Below, one piece after another: positions 1 to 10,483 of a stretch of DNA of 64,000 bases (position 1 is the stretch's first letter; every line of letters begins with the position of its first letter). The stretch is taken from assembly GCF_900103875.1 (NCBI RefSeq), contig NZ_LT629705.1, forward strand, positions 62,001 through 126,000. Direction: 5' to 3'. A model generated the notes under the pieces. It worked only from the letters and a program-made list of their open reading frames with translations. It was not told the DNA's origin and ran no database searches. Origin of the DNA: Pseudomonas arsenicoxydans. Lineage in GTDB: Bacteria > Pseudomonadota > Gammaproteobacteria > Pseudomonadales > Pseudomonadaceae. A program made the position numbers and the translations under genes.

Positions 1-691
<691 letters not shown>

Positions 692-723
692 CTAGGCAAC
701 GCGTGGGTAAAAAAGTGCGGCAA

Positions 724-752
724 ACTCTAACAACGACAGGGATTTTGGGCAA
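724..752 (-). promoter_or_regulatory. Predicted sigma-70 promoter of mreB
   Basis: Read on the minus strand, a -35 box TTGCCC (747-752) and a -10 box TAGAGT (724-729) are separated by 17 bp, about 45 bp upstream of the mreB ATG. Each box matches consensus at four of six positions. This is a prediction from sequence only. I found no equally good promoter for gatC in the 680-889 interval. Confidence 0.45.
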
Positions 753-889
753 GGCGCCAATATGTTAAATTGGCCGCTTTTCTGTGCACCAACCCCCACA
801 ATCGCGGCCTTATGACCGTAGAAATGCGGTAGTGTTCCGACAATCTAACACACGGACGACGTCCGTTCTGTTTTCCACTGGAGATTCCC

Positions 890-1177
890 ATGGCGCTTGA
901 ACGCTCCGACGTGGAAAAAATCGCTCATCTGGCCTGCCTTGGCCTTAATGATGCCGATCTTCCACATATTACTTCGGCCCTGAACAGCATTCTCGGGCTG
1001 GTCGACGAAATGCAGGCGGTCAATACCGACGGTATCGAGCCGCTCGCCCACCCACTGGAAGCCAGCCAGCGCCTGCGTGCAGACGTCGTGACCGAGACCA
1101 ATCATCGCGAGGCCTACCAGTCCATCGCACCAGCGGTCGAAAACGGCCTGTACCTGGTTCCGAAAGTCATCGACTAA
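890..1177 (+). CDS. gatC: Asp-tRNA(Asn)/Glu-tRNA(Gln) amidotransferase subunit C
   Basis: Small subunit (95 aa) of the GatCAB complex, which converts misacylated Asp-tRNA(Asn) or Glu-tRNA(Gln) to the amide form in the cytosol. GatC wraps round the GatA-GatB interface. The N-terminus [19 protein letters not shown] and the segment around [18 protein letters not shown] are typical, and the length is normal. The ATG at 890 follows a GGAG Shine-Dalgarno. It is first in a gatC-gatA-gatB operon, 16 bp ahead of gatA and divergent from mreB. Confidence 0.97.
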   Translation: MALERSDVEKIAHLACLGLNDADLPHITSALNSILGLVDEMQAVNTDGIEPLAHPLEASQRLRADVVTETNHREAYQSIAPAVENGLYLVPKVID

Positions 1178-1193
1178 AGGGAAAGAGCCTGCA

Positions 1194-2645
1194 ATGCATC
1201 AAATGACTCTGGCCGAGATCGCCCGCGGTCTCGCCGATAAAAAGTTTTCTTCCGAAGAGCTGACAAAAACCCTGCTGGCGCGTATCGCCCAGCTCGATCC
1301 TCAGCTCAACAGCTTCATCACCCTCACCGAAGACCTGGCGCTCCAGCAGGCGAAAGCCGCTGACGCACGCCGCGCCAACGGTGAGAGCGGCGCCCTGCTC
1401 GGCGCGCCGATCGCGCACAAAGACCTGTTCTGCACCCAGGGCATCCGCACCAGCTGCGGCTCGAAGATGCTCGACAATTTCAAGGCGCCGTACGACGCCA
1501 CCGTCGTCGCCAAGCTGGCCGCTGCCGGGGCCGTGACCCTGGGCAAGACCAACATGGACGAATTCGCCATGGGTTCAGCCAACGAGTCGAGCTACTACGG
1601 CCCGGTGAAAAACCCGTGGAACCTGGAACACGTTCCGGGCGGTTCGTCCGGCGGTTCGGCGGCAGCGGTTGCCGCGCGCCTGCTGCCAGCGGCCACCGGC
1701 ACCGATACCGGCGGCTCGATCCGCCAACCGGCTGCACTGACCAACCTCACCGGCCTGAAACCGACGTACGGTCGCGTTTCGCGCTGGGGCATGATCGCCT
1801 ACGCGTCCAGCCTCGATCAGGGTGGCCCTCTGGCCCGCACCGCCGAAGACTGCGCGATCCTGTTGCAAGGCATGGCCGGTTTCGACCCGCAGGACTCCAC
1901 CAGCATCGACGAGCCCGTGCCTGATTACAGCGCCAGCCTCAACGGTTCGCTGCAAGGCCTGCGCATCGGCGTGCCGAAGGAATATTTCGGCGCCGGTCTC
2001 GACCCACGCATCGCCGACCTGGTCATGGCCAGCGTCGAAGCACTGAAAAAGCTCGGTGCCGTGGTCAAGGAAATCAGCCTGCCGAACATGCAGCACGCGA
2101 TTCCCGCGTACTACGTGATCGCTCCGGCAGAAGCTTCTTCCAACCTGTCGCGTTTCGACGGCGTGCGTTTCGGCCATCGCTGCGAAAACCCGAAAGACCT
2201 GATCGACCTGTACAAACGCTCCCGTGGCGAAGGGTTCGGCCCGGAAGTGCAGCGCCGGATCATGGTCGGCGCCTACGCGCTGTCGGCCGGTTACTACGAC
2301 GCCTACTACCTTAAGGCCCAGAAGATTCGTCGCCTGATCAAGAACGACTTCATGGCCGCCTTCAATGAGGTCGACATCATCCTCGGCCCAACCACGCCGA
2401 ACCCGGCCTGGAAGCTTGGCGCCAAGAACAGCGACCCGGTCGCTGCGTACCTGGAAGACGTCTACACCATCACCGCCAACCTCGCCGGCCTGCCGGGCTT
2501 GTCTATGCCCGCCGGTTTTGTCGATGGCCTGCCGGTCGGCGTGCAATTGCTCGCCCCGTATTTCCAGGAAGGCCGCTTGCTCAACGTTGCGCATCAGTAC
2601 CAGTTGAACACTGACTGGCACACTCGCACCCCAACCGGCTTCTGA
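1194..2645 (+). CDS. gatA: Asp-tRNA(Asn)/Glu-tRNA(Gln) amidotransferase subunit A
   Basis: The glutaminase subunit (483 aa) of GatCAB. It releases ammonia from glutamine for transamidation on GatB. It belongs to the amidase signature family, and the Ser-cisSer-Lys triad is visible as K76 (IAHKD), S151 (PGGSSGGS) and S175 (DTGGSIRQP). These have the same spacing as K79/S154/S178 of Staphylococcus GatA. An ATG at 1194 and another four codons later are both possible starts; the first gives the usual length. It lies between gatC and gatB with short gaps, indicating one transcript. Confidence 0.97.
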   Translation: MHQMTLAEIARGLADKKFSSEELTKTLLARIAQLDPQLNSFITLTEDLALQQAKAADARRANGESGALLGAPIAHKDLFCTQGIRTSCGSKMLDNFKAPYDATVVAKLAAAGAVTLGKTNMDEFAMGSANESSYYGPVKNPWNLEHVPGGSSGGSAAAVAARLLPAATGTDTGGSIRQPAALTNLTGLKPTYGRVSRWGMIAYASSLDQGGPLARTAEDCAILLQGMAGFDPQDSTSIDEPVPDYSASLNGSLQGLRIGVPKEYFGAGLDPRIADLVMASVEALKKLGAVVKEISLPNMQHAIPAYYVIAPAEASSNLSRFDGVRFGHRCENPKDLIDLYKRSRGEGFGPEVQRRIMVGAYALSAGYYDAYYLKAQKIRRLIKNDFMAAFNEVDIILGPTTPNPAWKLGAKNSDPVAAYLEDVYTITANLAGLPGLSMPAGFVDGLPVGVQLLAPYFQEGRLLNVAHQYQLNTDWHTRTPTGF

Positions 2646-2655
2646 GGAGAAACAC

Positions 2656-4101
2656 ATGCAATGGGAAGTCGTGATCGGGCTGGAGATTCATACCCAGCTC
2701 ACCACCCGGTCGAAAATCTTTTCCGGTAGTTCCACCACTTTCGGTTCCGAGCCGAACACCCAGGCCAGCCTGGTAGACCTGGGCATGCCCGGCGTTCTGC
2801 CGGTGCTGAACCAGGAAGCGGTGCGCATGGCGGTGATGTTCGGCCTGGCTATCGATGCCGAAATCGGCCAGCACAACGTGTTCGCCCGTAAAAACTATTT
2901 CTACCCGGACCTGCCCAAGGGCTACCAGATCAGCCAGATGGAGTTGCCGATCGTCGGCAAGGGCCACCTGGACATCGCCATGGAAGACGGCACGATCAAG
3001 CGTGTCGGCGTTACCCGTGCGCACTTGGAAGAGGACGCCGGTAAAAGCCTGCACGAAGAATTCAACGGTGCCACCGGCATCGACCTGAACCGTGCCGGCA
3101 CGCCGCTGCTGGAAATCGTTTCCGAGCCGGACATGCGCAGCGCCAAGGAAGCCGTGGCTTACGTCAAGACGATCCACGCGCTGGTGCGTTACCTGGGCAT
3201 CTGCGACGGCAACATGGCCGAAGGTTCGCTGCGTTGCGACTGCAACGTGTCGATCCGTCCCAAAGGCCAGGTTGAGTTCGGCACACGCTGCGAGATCAAG
3301 AACGTCAACTCGTTCCGCTTCATCGAGAAGGCGATCAACAGTGAAGTTCGCCGTCAGATCGAGCTGATCGAAGATGGCGGCAAAGTGATCCAGCAGACCC
3401 GCCTGTACGATCCGAACAAGGACGAAACCCGTCCGATGCGCAGCAAAGAGGAAGCCAACGACTACCGTTACTTCCCCGATCCGGACCTGCTGCCCGTGGT
3501 CATCGAAGACTCGTTCCTCAATGAAGTGCGCGCCACCCTGCCGGAATTGCCACCGCAGAAACGCGAGCGCTTCCAGGCGCAGTTCGGCCTGTCGGTCTAC
3601 GACGCCAGCGTCCTGGCCACCAGCCGCGAGCAAGCCGATTACTTCGAGAAAGTCGTGGGCATCAGCGGCGACGCCAAGCTGGCCGCCAACTGGGTCATGG
3701 TTGAACTGGGCAGCCTGCTGAACAAGCAAGGCGTGGAAATCGACCAGTCGCCGGTCTCGGCCGAGCAACTGGGCGGCATGCTGCTGCGCATCAAGGACAA
3801 CACCATCTCCGGCAAAATCGCCAAAGTGGTGTTTGAAGCGATGGCCAACGGCGAAGGCAACGCGGACGAGATCATCGACAAGCGTGGCTTGAAGCAAGTG
3901 ACCGACAGTGGCGCGATCTCGGCGGTACTGGACGAAATGCTCGCGGCCAACGCCGAGCAGGTCGAGCAATACCGCGCGGCAGACGAAGCCAAACGCGGCA
4001 AAATGTTCGGTTTCTTCGTCGGCCAGGCCATGAAAGCCTCCAAAGGCAAGGCCAACCCGCAACAGGTCAACGAACTGCTCAAAAGCAAGCTCGAAGGCTG
4101 A
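2656..4101 (+). CDS. gatB: Asp-tRNA(Asn)/Glu-tRNA(Gln) amidotransferase subunit B
   Basis: The kinase/transamidase subunit (481 aa) of GatCAB, which activates the tRNA-bound Asp or Glu and receives ammonia channelled from GatA. The start [17 protein letters not shown] is the family signature. The catalytic cradle occupies about residues 1-290 and the helical and YqeY-type tRNA-binding tail about 320-481. The gene begins 10 bp after gatA behind an AGGAG. It ends the operon; a pair of inverted hairpin repeats follows rather than a T-run terminator. Confidence 0.97.
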   Translation: MQWEVVIGLEIHTQLTTRSKIFSGSSTTFGSEPNTQASLVDLGMPGVLPVLNQEAVRMAVMFGLAIDAEIGQHNVFARKNYFYPDLPKGYQISQMELPIVGKGHLDIAMEDGTIKRVGVTRAHLEEDAGKSLHEEFNGATGIDLNRAGTPLLEIVSEPDMRSAKEAVAYVKTIHALVRYLGICDGNMAEGSLRCDCNVSIRPKGQVEFGTRCEIKNVNSFRFIEKAINSEVRRQIELIEDGGKVIQQTRLYDPNKDETRPMRSKEEANDYRYFPDPDLLPVVIEDSFLNEVRATLPELPPQKRERFQAQFGLSVYDASVLATSREQADYFEKVVGISGDAKLAANWVMVELGSLLNKQGVEIDQSPVSAEQLGGMLLRIKDNTISGKIAKVVFEAMANGEGNADEIIDKRGLKQVTDSGAISAVLDEMLAANAEQVEQYRAADEAKRGKMFGFFVGQAMKASKGKANPQQVNELLKSKLEG

Positions 4102-4139
4102 TGAAAATGGAGCCAGCATTCATACCTGGCTCTACCCTC

Positions 4140-4228
4140 TGTGGGAGCGGGCTTGCTCGCGATAGCGGATCGGCATTCAACACTGAGTTGACTGTCGGGG
4201 CGCCATCGCGAGCAAGCTCGCTCCCACA
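4140..4228. repeat. Paired inverted REP-type repeat
   Basis: Two 24-bp copies in opposite orientation (4140-4163 and 4205-4228) with core GAGCGGGCTTGCTCGCGAT, about 40 bp apart. They fill the space between gatB and the RlpA-like gene. This is the commonest REP-type palindrome family in the window; other copies lie at 6147, 7290, 19512 and 40228. Such pairs often sit at operon ends in Pseudomonas and may protect or terminate transcripts. Confidence 0.85.
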
Positions 4229-4249
4229 TTTGTTTTTGGGAGCTTTTGA

Positions 4250-4624
4250 ATGAAGCGTCTGCTCAGTGCCTGCGCCCTGCTCTCCCTGCTGGCCGGTTGC
4301 GCCAGCAACGACATCATCGATCCGCACGGCTACGACAAAACCGGCGTGGCTTCATATTACGGCGCCAAACACCAAGGTAAACGCACTGCCAGTGGCGAGC
4401 GTTTCAACAAGAATTCCCTGACCGCCGCCCATCGCCAGTTACCGTTCGGCACGCGGGTGAAGGTCACCAATCTGAATAACGACAAGTCCTGCGTGGTCCG
4501 CATCAACGATCGCGGGCCGCATGCCCGTGGGCGCCTGATTGACGTGTCACATGAAGCGGCCGAGCGGTTGGGCATGCTCGGTAGTGGCACCGCGCGCGTT
4601 CGCGTGCAAGCCCTCGACGATTAG
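4250..4624 (+). CDS. Small RlpA-like DPBB lipoprotein
   Basis: A 124-residue predicted outer-membrane lipoprotein. A short signal peptide ends in the lipobox LAGC (lipidated Cys17). The rest is a double-psi beta-barrel domain of the RlpA type, with motifs GVASYYG, KRTASGERF, LPFGTRVKVTN and VVRINDRGPH. Full RlpA is longer and has a C-terminal SPOR domain, which is absent, so this is a minimal relative and septal targeting is not indicated. A murein lytic or peptidoglycan-binding role is inferred. The position matches PA4485 in the P. aeruginosa gene order. Confidence 0.85.
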   Translation: MKRLLSACALLSLLAGCASNDIIDPHGYDKTGVASYYGAKHQGKRTASGERFNKNSLTAAHRQLPFGTRVKVTNLNNDKSCVVRINDRGPHARGRLIDVSHEAAERLGMLGSGTARVRVQALDD

Positions 4625-4683
4625 CAGCTGGAGCCCAAACCATTTTCGGACTTGATGATTTACCCCTGATCAGCCTGATTGAA

Positions 4684-5736
4684 TTGTTCGTTGGCCTGCT
4701 GTTGCTGATCGCGGGCGCCGAACTGATGGTGCGCGGCGCCGTGCGTCTGGCTGCGCGCCTGCATGTGCGGCCGCTGATCATCGGGCTGACCATCGTCGCC
4801 CTTGGCAGCAGCGCGCCGCAAATGGCGGTCAGCCTGCAAGCCACCCTGGCGCAAAACGCCGACATCGCCGTCGGCAGCGTGATTGGCAGCAGCATCTTCA
4901 ACATCCTGGTCACCCTGGGCCTTTCGGCGCTGATCATTCCGCTACGGGTTTCGCGGCAGCTGGTGCGTCTGGATATTCCGCTGATGATCGGCGCCAGCCT
5001 GCTGGTGTTCGTACTGGCCTGGAACAAAGAGCTGGATCGCGTGGACGGCTTGATTCTGTTGGCCGCGCTGGTGTTGTACCTGGGCTTGTTGCTGCGCCAG
5101 TCGAGGCATTCGGCTCGCCCGCCCTCCCACCAGGACGAAACACCGAAGGCGCCGTGGGTCAGCAGCGTGCTGATGATCGTCGCCGGACTGGCCATGCTGG
5201 TGTATGCCGCTCACTTGTTGCTGGGTGCCGCCGTGGCGGTTGCCACCGATCTGGGGCTGTCGGAGCGCATCATCGGGCTGACCATCGTCGCCATCAGCAC
5301 TTCACTTCCAGAGCTGGCCACCTCATTGATCGCCGCGTTGCGTGGTCAGCGCGATATTGCCGTGGGCAACGTCATCGGCAGCAATCTGTTCAACCTTCTC
5401 GGCGTGCTGGGCCTGACGGCACTCGTCGCACCTTCGCCGCTGTCTGTTTCGCCCAACGCCCTGGATTTTGACTTGCCGGTGATGCTCGGCGTCGCCGTTC
5501 TGTGTCTGCCGCTGTTCTACACCGGCTACCGGGTGACCCGAGCCGAAGGCTTGCTGTTTCTGGGGCTGTACCTCGCTTACGGCTTGCACGTGGTGTCATT
5601 CACCACCGGCATGCCGCTGGCCGGCAAACTTGAACACCTGATGCTGTTTTTCGTCCTGCCGGCGCTGGTGGCGTACCTGCTGTTTACGTCGCTGCGCGCC
5701 TGGCGTCGCCAACACCACAAGAGGGAAATGCCGTGA
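4684..5736 (+). CDS. Calcium/sodium antiporter, CaCA/YrbG type
   Basis: Inner-membrane cation exchanger with two homologous halves, each carrying the alpha-repeat signature: GLTIVALGSSAPQ with VGSVIGSSIFN near the N-terminus, and GLTIVAISTSLPE with VGNVIGSNLFN near residue 200. A loop of charged residues (around 143-155) joins the halves. No ATG or GTG lies in frame upstream. The first plausible starts are TTG at 4684, or CTG at 4675 or 4666, which would add residues usually present in relatives. The true start is therefore uncertain by a few codons. The stop overlaps the next gene. Confidence 0.9.
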   Translation: MFVGLLLLIAGAELMVRGAVRLAARLHVRPLIIGLTIVALGSSAPQMAVSLQATLAQNADIAVGSVIGSSIFNILVTLGLSALIIPLRVSRQLVRLDIPLMIGASLLVFVLAWNKELDRVDGLILLAALVLYLGLLLRQSRHSARPPSHQDETPKAPWVSSVLMIVAGLAMLVYAAHLLLGAAVAVATDLGLSERIIGLTIVAISTSLPELATSLIAALRGQRDIAVGNVIGSNLFNLLGVLGLTALVAPSPLSVSPNALDFDLPVMLGVAVLCLPLFYTGYRVTRAEGLLFLGLYLAYGLHVVSFTTGMPLAGKLEHLMLFFVLPALVAYLLFTSLRAWRRQHHKREMP

Positions 5737-6113
5737 CCGACAACAAAAAGCCTGGCGTTGAAGTCCGCCGCCAAGTCATGGGCGACGCCTTCGTCGACCG
5801 CGCACTGGGCAATGCCACCGAGTTCTCCCAGCCGCTGCAGGATTTCGTTAATGAACACGCCTGGGGCAGCGTGTGGAATCGCGAAGGCCTGCCGCTGAAA
5901 ACCCGCAGCCTGATCACCCTCGCCGCGCTGACCGCGTTGAAGTGCCCGCAGGAATTGAAAGGTCACGTGCGCGGTGCATTGAATAACGGTTGCACCGTGG
6001 AAGAGATTCGCGAGGCGTTGCTGCATTGCGCGGTGTATGCCGGTGTGCCGGCGGCGATTGACGCATTTCGGGCGGCGCAGGAAGTGATCGATAGCTATCA
6101 GAAGCCGGAGTAA
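5733..6113 (+). CDS. Carboxymuconolactone decarboxylase family protein
   Basis: A 126-residue CMD/AhpD-fold protein. It resembles PcaC-type gamma-carboxymuconolactone decarboxylase (VRRQVMGDAFVDRAL, HAWGSVW, TRSLITLAALTAL). No other protocatechuate genes lie nearby, so a pcaC role is not supported. The paired CxxC of AhpD peroxidase reductases is absent; one Cys precedes PQELKGH and another is in HCAVYAG. The start is GTG at 5733, overlapping the antiporter stop by 4 bp (GTGA), so the two genes are translationally coupled. Confidence 0.85.
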   Translation: MTDNKKPGVEVRRQVMGDAFVDRALGNATEFSQPLQDFVNEHAWGSVWNREGLPLKTRSLITLAALTALKCPQELKGHVRGALNNGCTVEEIREALLHCAVYAGVPAAIDAFRAAQEVIDSYQKPE

Positions 6114-6146
6114 CAACCTGGCTTTTGCAGTGACAGTGAGATCGCT

Positions 6147-6238
6147 ATCGCGGGCAAGCCCGCTCCCACAGTGGACTTTGGTGTACATGCAATGTGTGCA
6201 ACAAAACGGAACCCTGTGGGAGCGGGCTTGCCCGCGAT
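6147..6238. repeat. Paired inverted REP-type repeat
   Basis: Two 24-bp copies in opposite orientation (6147-6170 and 6215-6238), core GCGGGCAAGCCCGCTCCCACA. They separate the convergent CMD-family gene and AEC transporter gene, where a bidirectional transcript end would be expected. Confidence 0.85.
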
Positions 6239-6269
6239 TAGGCCCTGGAGAACACCACAAATTCCGAAG

Positions 6270-7211
6270 CTAGATCCACCCGCCCCACTGCAACAAAAAG
6301 ATCCCGAGGTTGGTGGTAATCGCCGCCATCAACGTCGTAATGACAATGATCGCCGCCGCCAACTCATGATTGCCATTGGCCTGACGGGCCATGACAAAAC
6401 TGGCCGCCGCGGTCGGGCTGCCGAAGTACAGAAACAGAATCCCCAACTCTGCACCGCGAAAACCCCACAACCACGCTCCCAGCGTCGCCAGCACCGGCAA
6501 GCCGATCATCTTCACCAGGCTGGAGCTGAGCGCCATCGTGCCGCTCTTGCGCATCGCTGCCAGCGATAACGTGCCACCGATGCAGATCAGCGCCAATGGC
6601 AAGGTGGTTTGCGCCAGGTACTGACCGGAGGTTTCCAGCCACCCCGGCAAACCGATCTTGAAATAAGCAAACGGCGCCGCCGCAAACACGCTGATGATCA
6701 GCGGATTGACCATCACGCTTTTAAAGATGCTCCACGGGTCGGACTTGATCACCGGGCTGTAGACCGCCAGCACGATGGTTGAGAGCGTGTTGTAAAACAG
6801 GATCACCAGCGCCGCGAGAATCGCCCCGAGGGAAATGCCGTAATCGCCGTACATGCTCGCCGCCAGTGCGAGGCCGATGACGCCGTTGTTGCCGCGAAAC
6901 GCGCCTTGGGTGTAGATCCCGCGGTCTTCGCGCGGGCACTTCCAGATCGCCCAGCCCCAGGCGATGGCAAAACACACCAGCGTTGCGAGCGCGAAGTAGA
7001 TCAGCAGCGCCGGTTGCAGCGCGGCGTGCAGGTCGGCATGCAGGATGCCCAGAAACAGCAACGCCGGCATGGTGACGTTGAACACCAAGGCCGACGCAGT
7101 GTGGATGAAGTTGTCGTTGATCCAGTTGATGCGCTTGAGCAGCACACCCAAAAACAGCATGGCAAACACCGGCGCGGTGATGTTCAGGGTTTCGAGGAAA
7201 ATTGCCAGCAT
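6270..7211 (-). CDS. AEC (auxin efflux carrier) family transporter
   Basis: A 313-residue inner-membrane protein of the AEC/BASS-like fold with about ten hydrophobic segments. The N-terminal half includes ITAPVFAMLFLGVLLKR and the C-terminal half ICIGGTLSLAAM and GSPTAAASFVMA, both characteristic of the family. Relatives export or import small carboxylates such as malate; no substrate can be read from the sequence. It is a single gene between two REP-type repeat pairs. The ribosome binding site ahead of the ATG at 7209-7211 is weak. Confidence 0.88.
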   Translation of the reverse strand: MLAIFLETLNITAPVFAMLFLGVLLKRINWINDNFIHTASALVFNVTMPALLFLGILHADLHAALQPALLIYFALATLVCFAIAWGWAIWKCPREDRGIYTQGAFRGNNGVIGLALAASMYGDYGISLGAILAALVILFYNTLSTIVLAVYSPVIKSDPWSIFKSVMVNPLIISVFAAAPFAYFKIGLPGWLETSGQYLAQTTLPLALICIGGTLSLAAMRKSGTMALSSSLVKMIGLPVLATLGAWLWGFRGAELGILFLYFGSPTAAASFVMARQANGNHELAAAIIVITTLMAAITTNLGIFLLQWGGWI

Positions 7212-7289
7212 GCCGGGGGGAACCTTGGGTGGGCGTCGTTAGGGGGCTAATGATAAGCCACCTGAGACATCGGCGTCTGGTAGACCGTC

Positions 7290-7364
7290 ATCGCGGGCAA
7301 GCCCGCTCCCACACTTGATCTCCAGTGCTCACGTGATCAGTGTGGGAGCGGGCTTGCCCGCGAT
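7290..7364. repeat. Paired inverted REP-type repeat
   Basis: Two 24-bp copies in opposite orientation (7290-7313 and 7341-7364) 27 bp apart, core GCGGGCAAGCCCGCTCCCACA. They lie just past the garD stop on the minus strand and are the only candidate end signal for that operon. Confidence 0.85.
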
Positions 7365-7379
7365 GCAGGCGACTCGTTC

Positions 7380-8933
7380 TTAGGTGATCGGCGCCGGGTT
7401 GAACAAGGTGATGTCGTTATGCAGTTTGTGATGCTCGGCCCACGTCTGCTTTTTCCCGCTCGCCACGTCCAGGTAGTAGTGGAACAACTCCCAGCCGAGG
7501 TCTTCAATCGACGCCCGTCCGGTGGCAATCCGCCCGGCATCGATGTCGATCAGGTCCGGCCAGCGCTGCGCCAGTTCTGTGCGCGTCGACACCTTCACCA
7601 CCGGTGCCATCGCCAGGCCATACGGCGTGCCGCGCCCGGTAGTGAACACATGCAGGTTCATCCCGGCCGCCAGTTGCAACGTTCCGCAGACAAAATCACT
7701 GGCCGGGGTCGCGCAGAAAATCAGCCCTTTGCGCTTGAAGCGTTCGCCAGGGCCAAGCACGCCGTTGATCGCGCTGCTGCCGGATTTGACGATCGAGCCC
7801 AAGGACTTCTCGACAATGTTCGACAACCCGCCTTTCTTGTTCCCCGGCGTGGTGTTGGCGCTGCGATCCGCTTCGCCCTTGGCCAGGTAACGGTCGTACC
7901 AGTCCATTTCCCGCACCAGTTCCTCGGCGACTTCCTTGGTTTCGGCGCGGGACGTCAGCAGGTAAATCGCGTCACGCACTTCGGTGACTTCGGAAAACAT
8001 CACCGTCGCACCGGCCCGCAGCAGCAAGTCCGAGGCATAGCCCAACGCCGGGTTGGCGGTGATGCCTGAGAAAGCATCGCTGCCGCCGCACTGCATGCCC
8101 AGAATCAACTCGGACGCCGGCACGGTTTCCCGGCGACGTTGATCGAGTTTCTTCAAACGGACCTCGGCCAACGCCATGATCTGCTCGATCATTTCGGTGA
8201 AACCGTGACTGGAATCCTGCAAGCGATACAACCACGGATCGCTCAGGTCCACCGAGCTGTCGTTCTCGTGCATCACCTGCCCGGCCTGCAATTTCTCGCA
8301 ACCAAGGCTGATGACCAACGCTTCGCCACCCAGGTTCGGGTTGCGCGCCAGGTTGCGCACGGTACGGATCGGGATGTAGGCGTCGGTGGCGGTGATGGCC
8401 ACGCCACAACCGTAACTGTGGGTCAGCGCCACCACGTCATCGACGTTCGGATAAAGCGGCAACAACTCGTCCTTGATGCGCTTGACCGCATGGTCGAGCA
8501 CACCGGTCACGCACTGAACGGTCGTGGTGATCCCCAGAATGTTGCGTGTGCCGACGGTGCCGTCAGCATTGCGATAACCCTCGAACGTGAAGCCTTCCAG
8601 CGGTTCCTGCGCGTTCGGTACATCGGTGGACAGCGGCAGGCTGTCCAGCGGTGGCGCGGTGGGCATGCGCAGTTGATCTTCCTTGACCCAGCTGCCGCGT
8701 GGAATCGGCTGCAACGCATAGCCGATGGTCTGCCCGTAACGAATGACCTGGCCACCCTCCGGAATGTCTTCCAGGGTGACTTTGTGGCTCTGCGGCACGA
8801 AGTCCACCGTCACCAGGCCATCGGGAAACTCGGTGCCGGCCGGCACGCCCTGGTCATTGACCACGATCACGACATTGTCCCGCTCGTGCAGGCGGATGTA
8901 GCGCGGCGAGTCGGAATGTTCAATCAACTGCAT
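7380..8933 (-). CDS. garD: Galactarate dehydratase
   Basis: A UxaA/GarD-family dehydratase (517 aa) that removes water from D-galactarate to give 5-keto-4-deoxyglucarate, the substrate of KdgD. An N-terminal SAF domain spans about residues 1-95. The catalytic region carries [33 protein letters not shown] and [12 protein letters not shown], the conserved Cys and Gly-rich motifs of the family. The length matches GarD. It is the last gene of a minus-strand operon, 11 bp after gudP. With kdgD and the dehydrogenase it completes galactarate conversion to 2-oxoglutarate. Confidence 0.95.
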   Translation of the reverse strand: MQLIEHSDSPRYIRLHERDNVVIVVNDQGVPAGTEFPDGLVTVDFVPQSHKVTLEDIPEGGQVIRYGQTIGYALQPIPRGSWVKEDQLRMPTAPPLDSLPLSTDVPNAQEPLEGFTFEGYRNADGTVGTRNILGITTTVQCVTGVLDHAVKRIKDELLPLYPNVDDVVALTHSYGCGVAITATDAYIPIRTVRNLARNPNLGGEALVISLGCEKLQAGQVMHENDSSVDLSDPWLYRLQDSSHGFTEMIEQIMALAEVRLKKLDQRRRETVPASELILGMQCGGSDAFSGITANPALGYASDLLLRAGATVMFSEVTEVRDAIYLLTSRAETKEVAEELVREMDWYDRYLAKGEADRSANTTPGNKKGGLSNIVEKSLGSIVKSGSSAINGVLGPGERFKRKGLIFCATPASDFVCGTLQLAAGMNLHVFTTGRGTPYGLAMAPVVKVSTRTELAQRWPDLIDIDAGRIATGRASIEDLGWELFHYYLDVASGKKQTWAEHHKLHNDITLFNPAPIT

Positions 8934-8944
8934 GACGCCGCTCC

Positions 8945-10312
8945 TCAGGAATGCGCTTGAGATAATTTGTTGTTGGTTTCAGGGCCGCTGACTGGCGGCT
9001 CTTTGAGCACCACACGTTTGATCGGACCGACGATCACCAGGTAGCTGAACACTGCGACCAGTGCGTTGCAACCGACAAACACCAAGGCCCATTTGAACGA
9101 ACCGGTGGAGCTGATGATGTAGCCGATCACGATCGGCGTGGTGATGGACGCGATGTTGCCGAACATGTTGAACAGGCCGCCACTCAAACCGGCAATCTGT
9201 TTTGGCGAGGTGTCGGACACCACGGCCCAGCCCAGTGCGCCAACGCCTTTACCGAAGAAGGCCAGGGCCATGAAGCCGACCACCATCCATTCGATATCGA
9301 CATAGTTGCAGGCCACGATGCTGCTGGAAACCAGCAAACCGGCAATGATCGGCGCCTTGCGGGCGAAGGTCAGGGAATGGCCCTTGCGCAGGAGGTAGTC
9401 GGAAATCACCCCGCCGAGCACGCCACCGATAAAGCCGCAGATGGCCGGCAACGAAGCGATGAAACCTGCCTTGAGGATGGTCATGCCGCGTTCCTGCACC
9501 AGGTACACCGGGAACCAGGTCAGGAAGAAGTAGGTGATGCCGTTGATGCAGTATTGGCCCAGGTAAACGCCGAGCATCATGCGGTTGGTCAGCAACTGGC
9601 GGATGTAGTCCCATTTCGGCCCGTCGACTTTCTTGCCTTTGCCTTTGTCCTGGTCCATGTCGACCATGCCGCCGTTGTCGGCGATGTGCTTGAACTCGGC
9701 TTCGTTGATCATCGGGTGCTGACGCGGGCTGTGGATAACTTTCAGCCAGATCAGCGAGAACACGATGCCAATCCCGCCCATCACCACAAACACGTGCTGC
9801 CAGCCGAAGCTGTAGACGATCCAGCCCATCAGCGGCGCGAACAGTACGGTGGCAAAGTATTGTGCCGAGTTGAAGATCGCCGACGCAGTGCCGCGTTCAG
9901 CCGTCGGGAACCAGGCTGCCACGATGCGCGCGTTACCGGGAAAGGATGGCGCTTCGGCCAGGCCCACCAGGAAGCGCAGCATGAACAGCGCAACGATTGC
10001 CGTGGACATGCCGAACTCACCGACATAACCCTGCAGCACGGTAAACAGCGACCAGGTGAAGATGCTCAGTGCGTAGACTTTTTTCGAACCGAATCGGTCC
10101 AGCAGCCAGCCACCGGGAATTTGCCCGGCCACGTAGGCCCAACCGAATGCAGAGAAGATATAACCGAGAGTGACCGCGTCGATGCCGAGGTCTTTTTGCA
10201 GGCTGGAGCCCGCGATGGCGATGGTGGCCCGGTCGGCGTAGTTGATCGTGGTCACCAGGAAAAGCATGAGCAGAATCAAATAGCGGACGTGGGTCGGCTT
10301 GGTCGCTTGCAT
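8945..10312 (-). CDS. gudP: Glucarate/galactarate MFS permease
   Basis: Major facilitator of the anion:cation symporter family (455 aa, 12 predicted membrane segments) that imports glucarate or galactarate with protons. Family signatures include [19 protein letters not shown] at the N-terminus, [20 protein letters not shown] after helix 2, and a charged central loop (about residues 215-235). I chose the ATG at 10310-10312 because the protein then begins directly before the first helix; an upstream in-frame start would add 35 residues without family resemblance. It sits between the dehydrogenase and garD. A 36-bp perfect inverted repeat lies just upstream. Confidence 0.94.
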   Translation of the reverse strand: MQATKPTHVRYLILLMLFLVTTINYADRATIAIAGSSLQKDLGIDAVTLGYIFSAFGWAYVAGQIPGGWLLDRFGSKKVYALSIFTWSLFTVLQGYVGEFGMSTAIVALFMLRFLVGLAEAPSFPGNARIVAAWFPTAERGTASAIFNSAQYFATVLFAPLMGWIVYSFGWQHVFVVMGGIGIVFSLIWLKVIHSPRQHPMINEAEFKHIADNGGMVDMDQDKGKGKKVDGPKWDYIRQLLTNRMMLGVYLGQYCINGITYFFLTWFPVYLVQERGMTILKAGFIASLPAICGFIGGVLGGVISDYLLRKGHSLTFARKAPIIAGLLVSSSIVACNYVDIEWMVVGFMALAFFGKGVGALGWAVVSDTSPKQIAGLSGGLFNMFGNIASITTPIVIGYIISSTGSFKWALVFVGCNALVAVFSYLVIVGPIKRVVLKEPPVSGPETNNKLSQAHS

Positions 10313-10362
10313 GTAGGTGTACTCCCACTGATTATTTTTATGCGCGGGTGAAACGGGTGTTT

Positions 10363-10454
10363 CCTGTAGGAGCTGACGAGTGAAACGAGGCTGCGATCCT
10401 TTGATCTTTAAAAGCAAAGATCGCAGCCTCGTTTCACTCGTCAGCTCCTACAGG
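10363..10454. repeat. Perfect 36-bp inverted repeat (GTAGGAGCT family)
   Basis: Arms 10363-10398 and 10419-10454 are exact reverse complements (start CCTGTAGGAGCTGACGAG). A 20-bp middle can pair further through TTTG/CAAA. It sits inside the galactarate operon between the dehydrogenase and gudP, where it would form a very stable mRNA hairpin. The same family occurs at 15635-15735 and 33353-33444, and as a half copy near 21194. Confidence 0.95.
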
Positions 10455-10483
10455 GGGACGGTATCGGGGGATACCGCGATGTG

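Noticed and set aside
2581..4119. 512-codon minus-strand frame opposite gatB
   Set aside because: Antisense shadow of gatB; composition is repetitive His/Val/Leu typical of such shadows.
5733..6113. Naming the CMD-family gene pcaC
   Set aside because: Similarity is to the family only, and no protocatechuate pathway genes are nearby.
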